DNA of 64,000 nt from positions 124,001-188,000 of the forward strand of contig NZ_RBTP01000022.1 of the NCBI RefSeq assembly GCF_003702045.1, read 5' to 3'. Shown here piece after piece: positions 10,263-19,921 of the stretch (within the stretch, counting starts at the first letter, position 1; the number at the start of each line of letters is the position of its first letter). This stretch comes from Pseudomonas viridiflava (GTDB lineage: Bacteria > Pseudomonadota > Gammaproteobacteria > Pseudomonadales > Pseudomonadaceae). The notes under the pieces were generated by a model. The model ran no database searches and had not been told where the DNA came from. It saw only the letters and a program-made list of their open reading frames with translations. The translations under genes were made by a program, and so were the position numbers.

Positions 10263-10631
10263 AGTCAGCCCTCAAGAGTTCAACAACGGCATCCGGCCGT
10301 GTTCATGACGCGGGGGACCGACAGACGGCCCAAGCGGCGTGAGTATAGCCCAGCCGATCATCTATTCGCGGGCAATGCGAAAATGAAATCAAAACACTCA
10401 TTTGCGTGTAATAACACGTAGGCAAACACGCAAAAAAAATGTCGAACGACTGACACTACCCGCAACGTGTCTATCGGCAGACATCGACATCACAATAGGT
10501 CGCAAAGACCAAAAGGCTGGAAAAACCAAGTAAAGAAGAAGTAGGTCGGTGCGCACATAAATAGTTACGGCTTGGGGACCGGAACACAAAAGTAAGCTGC
10601 GCCGCCTATTCATTCACGACAAGGCAGTTCA
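10263..10631. promoter_or_regulatory. Divergent intergenic region between wspA and the LRR/NEL gene
   Basis: 369 bases, more A+T-rich than its neighbours in 10380-10560, holding the promoters of two divergent transcripts. At 10401-10426 there is an imperfect palindrome (TTTGC, CGTGT-AATA-ACACG, GCAAA), a candidate operator. No match to a type III hrp box (GGAACC, N15-16, CCACNNA) was found on the plus strand. AAGG seven bases before the ATG at 10632 supports that start. Confidence 0.5.
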
Positions 10632-13600
10632 ATGATTGATCAACACGTGCCGGCAACTATGCCGGCCGGCCCCCACACTCAATTGATAAACGACAAAGCA
10701 CCGCAATGGCTGATCCAGGCGAGCCCTGAATGCCGAGCCGCCATACGCGCGGCCTCAACCCGCTCGGTGCCGTGGCTACCAAAGGCGCGCACGTCCAGCC
10801 CCGAACAGGTCAATGAGCTGCAACGGCTTTACGACGAGCATCGCCAGAAAGAACAGACTGTACTTAGCCTCCTGGATCGCTTGCCTGCGCTGGAAACCTT
10901 TGCTCGCCCATTGCTGACAGCGGCGATAAAAGCGCGATTCGGGCTCGAAGTGGACGTCACTCATACCTGGCTGCTCCATGCCAGACGAGCCACAGTGGAC
11001 CCGTCTTTCCAATCGGCCTCCAAGGACCCGATGACTCAGGCCAATGTCGCATTGAGGGCTGCCACACAGCCGTTGCTCACGACAGCGCTGCAGAATTTCG
11101 AGGCTTGGGAGACCGCGCCAGGTGCAATGGATGCCGGAAGCGGGATGCAGGCTCAGGTGTTCGCTTCGTACGAAATCCTGGGCAATGCCATCACGGGTCA
11201 GCCCTTGTCCATCTCTCCCACAGGTTTCGCAGCGCTGTGCCGGGAACTGGACTTGGGTGGACAGTACCAGACGCACCTTGAATCGCTCTTCAATCCACCG
11301 CCGCTTGCCGGAAAGACAGCGCAAGAGGCCGCGCAGCAGATACAGGCTGACTTCATGGCCCTGGAAGCCTCGTCCATGAAACTGCAGTTGCTGATCGCGC
11401 TCATGAAAGAGCTGATCAGCCCACCCATGTATGACGCGTTAGTGCAACAACTGGAGGACAAAAAGGAGGTCAGCCTTGAGGGTTCGCCCTTGATGTGCAG
11501 CACCTTGCAGCTCTGGAACGTCGGACTCAACGGCATTGTGGTGTTTGGCAAAGACCGCGAAAGCGCAAACCATGTCGAGAAGATAGTCGTTTACATACCG
11601 GACGACCCCATTGCACCGCTCAAGGAGTATGAGTCGGTGGCGATGTTTCTGAACTCACTGCGTGACCGGATGTTCATCAAAGGCTACCTGAGTTTCTTCA
11701 AGCGTTTTATCCCGGCGCGTCATCAAGGCGCGCTGCTGGGAAAACTGTTCGACCGCCTTCACCCGAAGGTCCATAAAAACGGAATTCTGGAGCGCCAGGA
11801 CGATAAAAACGCACGGCTGGACCTGCGCGAAACGCGACTGACAGGCCCTTTGCTGGACAACCTTTACGCGCGCAAATGCGCGGCACTCAAAGATGACGCG
11901 TTGTTTCATGGCGTACCGACGGCGAAGCAGGACCAGAAGTCCTCTGCCGAGCGGGTGCAGTACTTCACGGACAAAGTGTTCGACGCCTTGAACATCGCCG
12001 CATTCGTTATGCCGGGGCTGGGCGAGGTCATGCTGGCCGTCACGGCCGCCCAGTTGGTCCACGAGGTGTACGAAGGCGTAGAAAGCTGGACCCATGACGA
12101 CCGGCAGCAAGCCGTGGCCTACCTGTTCGACGTGGTGGAGAACATCGCACTCATGACCGCGCTGGGTGCAGCAGGTGCAAGTGCACCGGGCATGGCAGCC
12201 GTGCAGGTGCCCGATGTCGTCGCCAGTCTGGAGGCCGTGGAGCTGCCCAACGGCGCCACGCGGCTTTGGAAGCCGGACCTGACGCCCTTCAGCCACGACA
12301 TCGTGCTGCCCGATGGCTTGCAGCCTGATGCGCTCGGCCTTTACCACCATCAAGGCAAACGCTGGCTGCCGATTGACGGAAAAACCTATTCCGTCATCCC
12401 GTCATCCGATGGCAGTGGCTATGCGATGGAGCACCCTGAACGTCCCGAGGGCTATCAGCCGCCCCTGCGACACAACGCAGCGGGCACATGGCTGCACGCG
12501 CTTGATCGCCCTCTGGAGATTCAGGGCCTGACGCTGTTTCGACGGCTGGGGTATTCCAGCAAAACGTTTTCCGACCTCGCCGCCAGACGCATTCTGGAGG
12601 TCAGCGGAACCGCCGAATCGGTGATGCGCCAGACACTTCAGGATCTGGACCGCCCGCCTGCACTGCTCGAAGACACAGCCCGTCGTTTCAAACTGGATGA
12701 GGAGCTGGACCGCTTCATCGAACACATGCAAGCCAACGATCCCGACGCTTCACCGCTTCTTCAGCTTGAACTCCTGAGTCAGGAGCCCGGCTGGCCTGAT
12801 CGGCGCGCATTGCAATTGCTGGACAACCAAGGCGCGCAGCTGCGCACTTTCACGCCCGCGCACTCCATTGATCCTGCCGACACCCTGAGCGTGCGCATTG
12901 ATCGGCCCGATGTGCTGCGTCAGGCGCTGGAAGGTTTAAGCAACGCCGAGGCCATGACGCTGCTGAACGAAGAGTTCGGAGCCGGTCAGATGGGCGTGTC
13001 GTCAAGATTGACCACCCTGCGAGCCAGGCTGGCTGACCGCGCCCGCACGGACAGAGCCCGTTTGTTCGAGCATCAGTACCACGCCTCGGAAACCGCCGAC
13101 ATCGAAAACGGGCTGCCGATCAGGCAGGCATTCCCCGGGCTGCCGAATCGGATAATCGAAGAACTGGTCCGACATGCGACGCCGGAAGAATTGAGTCAAT
13201 TGGCCGATGAGCAGCGCGTCCCCCTGCGCATAGGCGAAGAAGCGAACGTCTATCTGCAACAGGTACGCCTGGCACGTGCCTACGAAGGGCTGTACCTGAA
13301 GTCGGTGTCAAATCCGGACACCGACCGCCTGATTTTGCACAGCCTTGAGACCTTGCCGGGGTGGTCGGCGCAGATCAGGCTGGAGGTTCACGAACGCTTT
13401 TTCGGCGGCCCCTTGCTCGACAGCGTAGGGCCGCAGGCGGCACCGATTCGCAAAGTGCTGATCAAGGAAGGCGATCGTTACCAGACCCGCGACGCCGACG
13501 ATCAGCACTTGCATGGTCTGGACGATCTGTACAACGCCATTCTCCATGCCCTGCCCGACACGCAGCGCACGCAGTTGGGCATTCCCAATACCGGACAGTC

Positions 13601-16592
13601 GCACGCACTGGAAAGACTGATTCAGCAGCAACCGCTGGCGCGCCCGGCGCTGGCTCCGGTGCTCAACATGCAAGCGATCAAACCCGGCTCCCGATCCCCC
13701 ATGCGCCTGGCCGACGGTCGTCTGGGTTATACCTTGAGCGGACGTGGCAATCCCGACTGGCACATGACGGATGAAAGCCTGCTGGACAAAATCCGAATGC
13801 TTGAACTCGATGACGCGTTCGCTCAGGAGATTCTGAGCCGTCTGCGTCACGCAGGCTGGAATAACCGAAGCATTGATCAGCGGCTCAATGCCTTGCTGGA
13901 GGAGCAGCTCGTATTGCGCGCCAGCATGACCCGGTGGACCGACGAGGTTGTGGACTTTGCTCCCATGACCCAGGCCCATGTCGACAGCCGGATGCGCATC
14001 AGCGCAGCGATCTGGCGGCATTGGCGTCTCAACAATATGCCCGAGATTGGTCGCACCTTTGAGCCGTTGCGGCTGGCCTCGGTTTCCCTGACGGATTTTC
14101 CCGAACACCTGCCGGACTTTATCCATTCCCGGGTGACCGGGCTGCACCTGGAAAACATCACGGCCGACAGCCGACTGCCTTCCGGCAGCGAACCGACTGT
14201 GTCGGCCGACACGCCATTGTCCCGGCAACTGAGCAGCAGTGAGGCGCTGGGGCGTTTTCTCAAGCGTTTTCCAAACACCCGATCATTGCTGCTCTCCAGC
14301 GAGCCAACGACCCTCTTGCCGCCCGAGTCGTCAGGCTTCATCAATCTGCCTCGACAAGTAGCAGGCGCACTGCCTCGGCTTACCGAGCTGGGACTGGTCA
14401 ATCAGGGGATCTTTCTGGACCAGTCTCAAATGGATGTCTTCCGGGAGTTGCCCGACCTCAGAAGGCTGGACCTGAGCGGCAACCGACTGAGCGCGATGCT
14501 GCCTATGGACCTGGGCTGGCTGCGCCTGGAACGTCTGACGCTGGAGAGAACCGGCTTGCACGGTTGGCCAGCCTGGCTGAACGAACTGATACCCGGCCAC
14601 GTTCAGGAGCTTTCGGTGGCTCACAACACACTGACCGAATTGCCGGAGCACCTTCTGGACAATCTGCCCGGTCTTGGACTGCAGACGCTCATCGATATCC
14701 GGGGCAACCACCTGTCTCGCCCTACAACGATCAGGGCGCGCATCAACGAAGCTGCGCCCGACCGCTCGTTCAGGTTCCTCATGGACATTGCTCCTGCTGT
14801 GCAGGCCGCGCTGGAGCAACAGTTGCAAATGGGCTCGGTATTGACGACCGCGCTTGAGCAGTGGGCCCAGGCCGTTCACTCATTGAGCGGCCCGACTGAG
14901 CGAACCCTTGAGGCCAGGCGTCACATCGGCACGCTGATCATGGATCACTGGCGCACATTCAGTCTTGGGCAAATACACACGCCTCTGCGCCTGGTCAACA
15001 TTGCGCTGGCCGACTTCCCGCCCAGGCTCCCCGACTTTTTCTATCGTCAAGTGCGGTATCTGCACCTGAGCAGAATCACCGGAACGCCCGCTGATCTCGA
15101 ACGACTGCTGCTGCCGTTGAGCGAACTGACCAGCCTTGAAATGGACGGACACATCACGCCGCTCACGCAACTGCCTCAGGCCCTGCTGGAAATCCGGTCA
15201 CTGCGCACGCTGAGCCTGAACGATCAAGGCATGTTGATCGATCAGGGCCACATCGATTTCTTCAGCCGGATTCCCACGCTCGAGCGGCTGGAACTGGACA
15301 ACAACCGGATCGGCAACCTAAACAGTCTTTCAGGCTTGACCCGCACCGGCTTGAACTGGCTATCGCTAAACAATGTCGGGCTGAGTGAATGGCCGGTCTG
15401 GATCAATGATTTGATTCCGGCACCGCTCAGAACATTGCTGCTGGAAGGCAACCTGATCACCGATTTGCCGGACGCTATCCTTGCCAACCCCGAAAACCCA
15501 CACGCGCACACGGAAATCAGCCTGCTGAACAACCCGCTTTCCGCAGCCACCCTGCAACAGGCACAGAGGTCGGAGCGTTACGGACGCTCGTTCAGCTTCG
15601 ACATGGACCTGCCGCCCGAAATGATTGCGATGACCCGAGCGGCACGTTGGGGCTCAAACTCGTCACTGTCCGAATACCTGTCGTCCACACCGGACCCGGA
15701 CAGCCCTGCGCCGACCCCGGAACCGGTCACCGTCGACCCCTGGCTGGACGAGGCCGAGCCACGAAGTATCGACAGACGCCAGATGTGGGAGCAACTGGAG
15801 GGCAGCGAAGACGCGCGTCATCTGCTGGACCTGATCGGCTCGCTGCGCCATACCGCCGACTATCGCAACCCTTCCAGCCGCTCCACTCTGGTGGAGCGCG
15901 TCTGGAATGTGCTCGCTGCGGTCAGCCTGGACCCACAACTCAGGCTGACCCTCAACGGCATTGCCGAAGAGCCCCTCACGCTGTTCCGCAACCACAACAC
16001 GTGCCCTGACGGTGTCGTGCTGGAGTTCAATCAAATGGAAGTGCTGGTATTTACTCGCCAGTCCTTGCGAGACGTCGCTCCCGAGCAGCGCGGCGCTCAG
16101 CTTTATCGTCTGACCAGGCGCTTGTTCCGGCTCTCAGAGCTGGACGCAATCGCACGTGAGCAAGCCGGAAACAGGGACGAGGCGGAAGTCAGATTGGCGT
16201 ATCGCACCCACTGGGCCAGTGCATTGGAGTTGCCGGTGCCGCCGGAAAGCATGCTGTTCGAAGCCCATGCCGCGATTCGACCAGGTGAGTTCGATCAGGC
16301 GCTGCTGCGTGTCCAGTCAGGGGAACAGGGCGAGGCATTCTTGCGCTACGCCGCGCAGCAGGATTACTGGGTCCGCTATCTGAGAGAAGCCTGGCCGGAC
16401 CGATTCGAAGTGCTTGAACGGTCGTATCAGAACGACCTGACGCGGTTGACTGACGAATTCGAGCGTCGCCAGATCAGTCTTGATCATCCGGAATATGAGG
16501 CGCGCATCAGGGAGTTGGAGTCCTTGGTCAAGGAACGGCAACTGACGCTGATCAGGGAGCTGACCAACGCTGAAAGCCTGGAGCATCCGTGA
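10632..16592 (+). CDS. Giant LRR protein with dermonecrotic-toxin-like N-terminus and NEL-type E3 ubiquitin ligase C-terminus
   Basis: A 1986-residue protein with three parts. Residues 1 to about 1100 look like the DUF6543/dermonecrotic-toxin region of large Pseudomonas effectors, including a hydrophobic helical stretch at about 450-530 (NIAAFVMPGLGEVMLAVTAA). Two homologous modules of about 250-290 residues follow, at about 1112-1395 and 1420-1660; each has a helical lead-in, then leucine-rich repeats (LRRLDLSGNRL; LERLELDNNRI), ending with FRFLMD or FSFDMD. The C-terminal 230 residues resemble the IpaH-type NEL E3 ligase; NTCPDGV matches the CxD active-site motif, with candidate nucleophile Cys1791. 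No signal peptide is visible. In IpaH relatives the enzyme is delivered into host cells and ubiquitinates host proteins, with the LRR choosing the target. Secretion route and target here are unknown. Divergent from wspA. Confidence 0.85.
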   Translation: MIDQHVPATMPAGPHTQLINDKAPQWLIQASPECRAAIRAASTRSVPWLPKARTSSPEQVNELQRLYDEHRQKEQTVLSLLDRLPALETFARPLLTAAIKARFGLEVDVTHTWLLHARRATVDPSFQSASKDPMTQANVALRAATQPLLTTALQNFEAWETAPGAMDAGSGMQAQVFASYEILGNAITGQPLSISPTGFAALCRELDLGGQYQTHLESLFNPPPLAGKTAQEAAQQIQADFMALEASSMKLQLLIALMKELISPPMYDALVQQLEDKKEVSLEGSPLMCSTLQLWNVGLNGIVVFGKDRESANHVEKIVVYIPDDPIAPLKEYESVAMFLNSLRDRMFIKGYLSFFKRFIPARHQGALLGKLFDRLHPKVHKNGILERQDDKNARLDLRETRLTGPLLDNLYARKCAALKDDALFHGVPTAKQDQKSSAERVQYFTDKVFDALNIAAFVMPGLGEVMLAVTAAQLVHEVYEGVESWTHDDRQQAVAYLFDVVENIALMTALGAAGASAPGMAAVQVPDVVASLEAVELPNGATRLWKPDLTPFSHDIVLPDGLQPDALGLYHHQGKRWLPIDGKTYSVIPSSDGSGYAMEHPERPEGYQPPLRHNAAGTWLHALDRPLEIQGLTLFRRLGYSSKTFSDLAARRILEVSGTAESVMRQTLQDLDRPPALLEDTARRFKLDEELDRFIEHMQANDPDASPLLQLELLSQEPGWPDRRALQLLDNQGAQLRTFTPAHSIDPADTLSVRIDRPDVLRQALEGLSNAEAMTLLNEEFGAGQMGVSSRLTTLRARLADRARTDRARLFEHQYHASETADIENGLPIRQAFPGLPNRIIEELVRHATPEELSQLADEQRVPLRIGEEANVYLQQVRLARAYEGLYLKSVSNPDTDRLILHSLETLPGWSAQIRLEVHERFFGGPLLDSVGPQAAPIRKVLIKEGDRYQTRDADDQHLHGLDDLYNAILHALPDTQRTQLGIPNTGQSHALERLIQQQPLARPALAPVLNMQAIKPGSRSPMRLADGRLGYTLSGRGNPDWHMTDESLLDKIRMLELDDAFAQEILSRLRHAGWNNRSIDQRLNALLEEQLVLRASMTRWTDEVVDFAPMTQAHVDSRMRISAAIWRHWRLNNMPEIGRTFEPLRLASVSLTDFPEHLPDFIHSRVTGLHLENITADSRLPSGSEPTVSADTPLSRQLSSSEALGRFLKRFPNTRSLLLSSEPTTLLPPESSGFINLPRQVAGALPRLTELGLVNQGIFLDQSQMDVFRELPDLRRLDLSGNRLSAMLPMDLGWLRLERLTLERTGLHGWPAWLNELIPGHVQELSVAHNTLTELPEHLLDNLPGLGLQTLIDIRGNHLSRPTTIRARINEAAPDRSFRFLMDIAPAVQAALEQQLQMGSVLTTALEQWAQAVHSLSGPTERTLEARRHIGTLIMDHWRTFSLGQIHTPLRLVNIALADFPPRLPDFFYRQVRYLHLSRITGTPADLERLLLPLSELTSLEMDGHITPLTQLPQALLEIRSLRTLSLNDQGMLIDQGHIDFFSRIPTLERLELDNNRIGNLNSLSGLTRTGLNWLSLNNVGLSEWPVWINDLIPAPLRTLLLEGNLITDLPDAILANPENPHAHTEISLLNNPLSAATLQQAQRSERYGRSFSFDMDLPPEMIAMTRAARWGSNSSLSEYLSSTPDPDSPAPTPEPVTVDPWLDEAEPRSIDRRQMWEQLEGSEDARHLLDLIGSLRHTADYRNPSSRSTLVERVWNVLAAVSLDPQLRLTLNGIAEEPLTLFRNHNTCPDGVVLEFNQMEVLVFTRQSLRDVAPEQRGAQLYRLTRRLFRLSELDAIAREQAGNRDEAEVRLAYRTHWASALELPVPPESMLFEAHAAIRPGEFDQALLRVQSGEQGEAFLRYAAQQDYWVRYLREAWPDRFEVLERSYQNDLTRLTDEFERRQISLDHPEYEARIRELESLVKERQLTLIRELTNAESLEHP

Positions 16593-16599
16593 CGTGGCG

Positions 16600-16630
16600 G
16601 GACGCCTGACCGCCGAGCGGTCAGGCGTCC
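16600..16630. terminator. Bidirectional hairpin between convergent genes
   Basis: A perfect 14-bp stem with a 3-base loop: GGACGCCTGACCGC / CGA / GCGGTCAGGCGTCC. It sits between the stop of the LRR gene and the stop of the convergent DUF533 gene. There is no clear T run on either side, but position and stem strength fit a shared terminator. Confidence 0.65.
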
Positions 16631-16640
16631 ATCGGTCGGC

Positions 16641-17381
16641 TTAAAGCGCGTCCCGGACCTGCGTCTCAAGCTCGGCCTTGAGGCCGGGTTCAAGCTTCAA
16701 TTGCCGCGCTAGCTCGTCAAGGTAGGCGCGTTCCATGAAGTGCTCCTGATCGACCAGCATGACGCTGGCGATATACATCTCCGCCGCCATTTCCGGGGTT
16801 GTCGCAGCTCGCGCCACCTCGGCAGGGTCGAGGGGTTTGTTCAGTTCGGCATGCAGCCAGCTTTGCAGGGTCTGGTCGGGACTCAGCTTGTTGAACTCAC
16901 CCTCGATCAGCTCGCGTTCGCGCTCGTCGACATGACCATCGGCCTTGGCGGCAGCCACCAGCGCCCGCAGAATCGCCTGACTGTGGAGCTCGGCTTCCGA
17001 TTCAGGCAAGCGGTCGATGGTCTGCGGCTCGCGTTGTCCCGCCACACCCTGGCTCGCCTGCCAATTGTTGTACGCCTTGTAAGCAATCACACCCAAGGCC
17101 GCCAGGCCGCCATAGGTGAGCGCCTTGCCACCCATGCCTCGCGAGCGCTTGCCTTTGAGCAGGCTCATGGCACCGGCCGCCAAGGCGCCGCCGCCAGCCC
17201 CGGACAGCAGGCCGCCCAGACCGCTTTGACCACTGCCTTTATTACCGCCAAGCAAACTGCCCAGGCCGTTCATCAATGAATCACTGCTCGAAGACGACTT
17301 GCCAGACTTGCCGTTCACCTTGTCCTGCAACATGTTCTGGCCAGACTTGAGCAACTGATCGAGTAAACCACGCGTATTCAC
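16641..17381 (-). CDS. DUF533 (YebE/TerB-like) membrane-associated protein
   Basis: A DUF533 family protein of unknown function. The N-terminal third is glycine/serine-rich and low in complexity (about residues 25-70) and contains a short hydrophobic segment (GGGALAAGAMSLL, then LTYGGLAALGVIAYKAY at about 85-105), probably a membrane anchor. The C-terminal part is a TerB-like helical domain (ILRALVAAAKADGHVDERERELIEGEFNKL). The likely start is GTG at 17381, because GGAGG stands five bases before it; this gives 246 residues. Single gene, convergent with the LRR gene. Confidence 0.8.
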   Translation of the reverse strand: MNTRGLLDQLLKSGQNMLQDKVNGKSGKSSSSSDSLMNGLGSLLGGNKGSGQSGLGGLLSGAGGGALAAGAMSLLKGKRSRGMGGKALTYGGLAALGVIAYKAYNNWQASQGVAGQREPQTIDRLPESEAELHSQAILRALVAAAKADGHVDERERELIEGEFNKLSPDQTLQSWLHAELNKPLDPAEVARAATTPEMAAEMYIASVMLVDQEHFMERAYLDELARQLKLEPGLKAELETQVRDAL

Positions 17382-17669
17382 AGGAACCTCCACAGGTTAG
17401 TCAGATGGATGATTGACCCGCAGGTTAAGCAGAAGTGACCGTACGCCGATGGCGGGTGTGCTTCCAGATGTTGCAGATGAGCGAATCAGGGTCGCAGGGC
17501 GCAGAAGGTTTCTGGACAGCCAGTGCAACCCTGTCAGCTCGAAATAGTCCATTCATGTAGACGTAAACAGACGACAATAGCGACCTTTCAGCTGGAAAAG
17601 AGCATCAGCTCGATCACTACCTATGAATTTTGCAGGAACACCTTGCAGCCCATCGGGAGTTTGCCTGAA

Positions 17670-19769
17670 GTGATATCACACGTTGGCTTCCCTGCTGGCT
17701 GCAGTGAGGCAGCCGAAACCATCAGGTCCAGGGATTGGAGCCTGACACCGCTGGGTGCCTTGTCCGAGTGGCCTGTGTCGCTGAAGAACGCACTCAATCT
17801 GATCCTCAACAGCCCGGAGTCGATGTACCTGCTGTGGGGGCCGGAGATGATCTTTTTTCACAACGATGCCTACGCGCCAATCCTCGGCCCGCGCAAACCT
17901 TATGCAATCGGTGCCTTGATGCACGAGTTGTGGGCAGATGTGTGGGACCAGGTATTGCCTTTGGTCCAACAGGCGATGAACGGCCAGGCCGGCCGCTGGA
18001 AGGACATGCCGTTGACGATGGCTCGCTTCGGCGAGGTCGAACAGACCTGGTGGTCATTCTCGTTCTCGCCCCTGATCGACGAGCATGGGGTGACCGTGGG
18101 CATGTTCTGCGCCACCAACGAAACCACCCGGCATGTCCTTGACCAAAGGGCCCTGAAGGCCAGTGAGGATAAACGGCTGGCTCTGATCGAAGAGTTGATT
18201 CAGTTGGAAAAGCAGCAAACCGCCAAACTGGAACAGCGCACGCTGGAGCTCGATACCTTTTGGAACATATCGCCCGACCCGCTGGCGATGCTCGATTTCA
18301 GCGGCATCTTCCTGCGGGTCAACCCTGCCTGGACCAACCTGCTGGGACGCAGCGAGCGAGAATTGGTCGGCACATCGATCATGGACCTGCTTCACCCGGA
18401 CGACGTGGCCGACACCCAGAACGCCTTGCTGCATACGGTCAATCACGTCTTGCCGCTGTTCGAAAACCGCTATCGGCATGTGGACGGGACGTATCACTGG
18501 TTCGGCTGGACAGCCGCGCCGAGCAACGGTGTGATCTTCGCATTGGGCAAACACCTGACCGATGAGAAACAACGCATTGAGGCACTGCGCGTTACAGAAG
18601 AAGCCTTGCGTCAGTCGCAGAAGATGGAAGCGGTCGGACAACTGACCGGCGGCCTGGCCCACGACTTCAACAACCTGCTGATGGGTGTCACCGGCAACAT
18701 GGAGCTGTTGCAGGCCCGCGTTAAACAGGGCCGTTTTGCAGAGCTGGATCGTTACATCGGCTCGGCGCTGGAGGGTTCCAGACGAGCAGCCTCGTTGACT
18801 CATCGCCTATTGGCTTTTTCACGCCGCCAGACACTCGCCCCAAAGGCAACCAATGTCGACCGACTCGTTGCAGGCATGGACGAGCTCATCAGACGCACTG
18901 TGGGTCCTGCCATCGATATGCACGTGCGGGCTCAGCCGGGGCTGTGGTCCACGATGGTGGACCCCCATCAACTGGAAAATTCGCTGCTTAACCTGTGCAT
19001 CAACGCCAAAGACGCCATGCCGGATGGCGGGCAATTATTGATCCAGACGAGCAATCGCTTTCTGGACGCCACGACGGCGGCGACCCATGAATTGCCTGCG
19101 GGGCGCTACGTTGAGCTGACGGTCAGCGACACCGGCACCGGTATGGCGAAAGAGATCATGGGGCGGGCATTCGATCCGTTTTTCACAACCAAGCCCATCG
19201 GGATGGGAACCGGGCTCGGACTCTCCATGATTTACGGATTCGCCCGCCAGTCAGGCGGTGGCGTGAATATCTCCTCTCAAGTGGGCCAAGGCTCGACGCT
19301 GAGTATTCTATTGCCCATGTTCGAAGGCGACGCGGAAGTCCTTGAACAGGATGTCGCTCTTCCAGCCGTGCCGACACAGAAGGCCGGCGGCGAAACGGTG
19401 CTGGTCGTCGATGACGAACCCGCTGTGCGATTGCTGATAAGCGAGGTGCTGGAAGAGTTGGACTATGTCGTGCTGCAAGCCGATCAGGGCTCCACGGCAT
19501 TGGTCATCCTGCAATCCAAAGCGGCCATAGATCTGTTGATAACCGATGTCGGCCTGCCCGGCGGGATGAATGGCCGGCAGGTCGCCGATGCGGCCAGAGC
19601 GGTGCGTCCCGACCTGAAGATTTTGTTCGTGACCGGTTATGCCGAAAACGCGGCGCTGGAACATGACACGCTAGAGCCGGGCATGTACGTGCTGCCCAAA
19701 CCCTTCGCCATCGCAGCGCTGACCGCGAGGGTGACAGAGCTGCTGGACAGCGCCAATGAGCGGCTATAA
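17670..19769 (+). CDS. Orphan hybrid sensor histidine kinase (PAS-PAS-HisKA-HATPase-REC)
   Basis: A soluble sensor kinase with no visible transmembrane segment. Domains, numbered from the GTG at 17670: an N-terminal PAS-like sensor (about 1-170, MYLLWGPEMIFFHNDAYAPIL), a second PAS (about 190-310), a phospho-acceptor helix with His331 (GGLAHDFNNLLMG), a HATPase domain (LCINAKDAMPDGG; DTGTGM; GTGLGLSM) and a C-terminal receiver with Asp626 (LLITDVGLPGG). The frame is open back to a GTG at 17523, but GGGAG upstream of 17670 and the resemblance of VISHVGFPAGCSEAAETIR to usual family starts favour the shorter form (699 residues). No separate response regulator lies next to it, so its output partner and signal are unknown. 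Confidence 0.82.
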   Translation: MISHVGFPAGCSEAAETIRSRDWSLTPLGALSEWPVSLKNALNLILNSPESMYLLWGPEMIFFHNDAYAPILGPRKPYAIGALMHELWADVWDQVLPLVQQAMNGQAGRWKDMPLTMARFGEVEQTWWSFSFSPLIDEHGVTVGMFCATNETTRHVLDQRALKASEDKRLALIEELIQLEKQQTAKLEQRTLELDTFWNISPDPLAMLDFSGIFLRVNPAWTNLLGRSERELVGTSIMDLLHPDDVADTQNALLHTVNHVLPLFENRYRHVDGTYHWFGWTAAPSNGVIFALGKHLTDEKQRIEALRVTEEALRQSQKMEAVGQLTGGLAHDFNNLLMGVTGNMELLQARVKQGRFAELDRYIGSALEGSRRAASLTHRLLAFSRRQTLAPKATNVDRLVAGMDELIRRTVGPAIDMHVRAQPGLWSTMVDPHQLENSLLNLCINAKDAMPDGGQLLIQTSNRFLDATTAATHELPAGRYVELTVSDTGTGMAKEIMGRAFDPFFTTKPIGMGTGLGLSMIYGFARQSGGGVNISSQVGQGSTLSILLPMFEGDAEVLEQDVALPAVPTQKAGGETVLVVDDEPAVRLLISEVLEELDYVVLQADQGSTALVILQSKAAIDLLITDVGLPGGMNGRQVADAARAVRPDLKILFVTGYAENAALEHDTLEPGMYVLPKPFAIAALTARVTELLDSANERL

Positions 19770-19802
19770 CGGTCGGATCTGCCGCTGACCGTGTAACAGA
19801 AC

Positions 19803-19888
19803 CGTAGAAGCGCTTGCCCGCGATGGCGTCATCTCAGTCGCAAAGATAGCGCCTGAAAAACCGCCTCGCTGGCAAGCCGCCTCTCACA
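19803..19888. repeat. Degenerate REP pair (REPIN-like)
   Basis: Two short elements in opposite orientation, GAAGCGCTTGCCCGCGATGG at about 19806 and CGCCTCGCTGGCAAGC at about 19863, resemble the Pseudomonas intergenic REP consensus (G-rich start, CTTGC/GCAAG core). They lie between the histidine kinase and the oxidoreductase gene. Confidence 0.5.
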
Positions 19889-19921
19889 TCGATGCAGACC
19901 AAGCCCACGCAAGAGGTGTCT

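Noticed and set aside
8796..10421. A 541-codon plus-strand open frame opposite wspA (and similar long antisense frames opposite prfB, ffh, thrC and purL)
   Set aside because: These are high-GC shadow frames. The opposite strand has full-length proteins with intact motifs; the antisense products are His/Arg/Gln-rich with no domain.
10540..10631. Type III secretion hrp box upstream of the LRR/NEL gene
   Set aside because: GGAAC occurs at about 10579 (GGAACA), but the GGAACC form and a CCACNNA half at the right spacing are absent.
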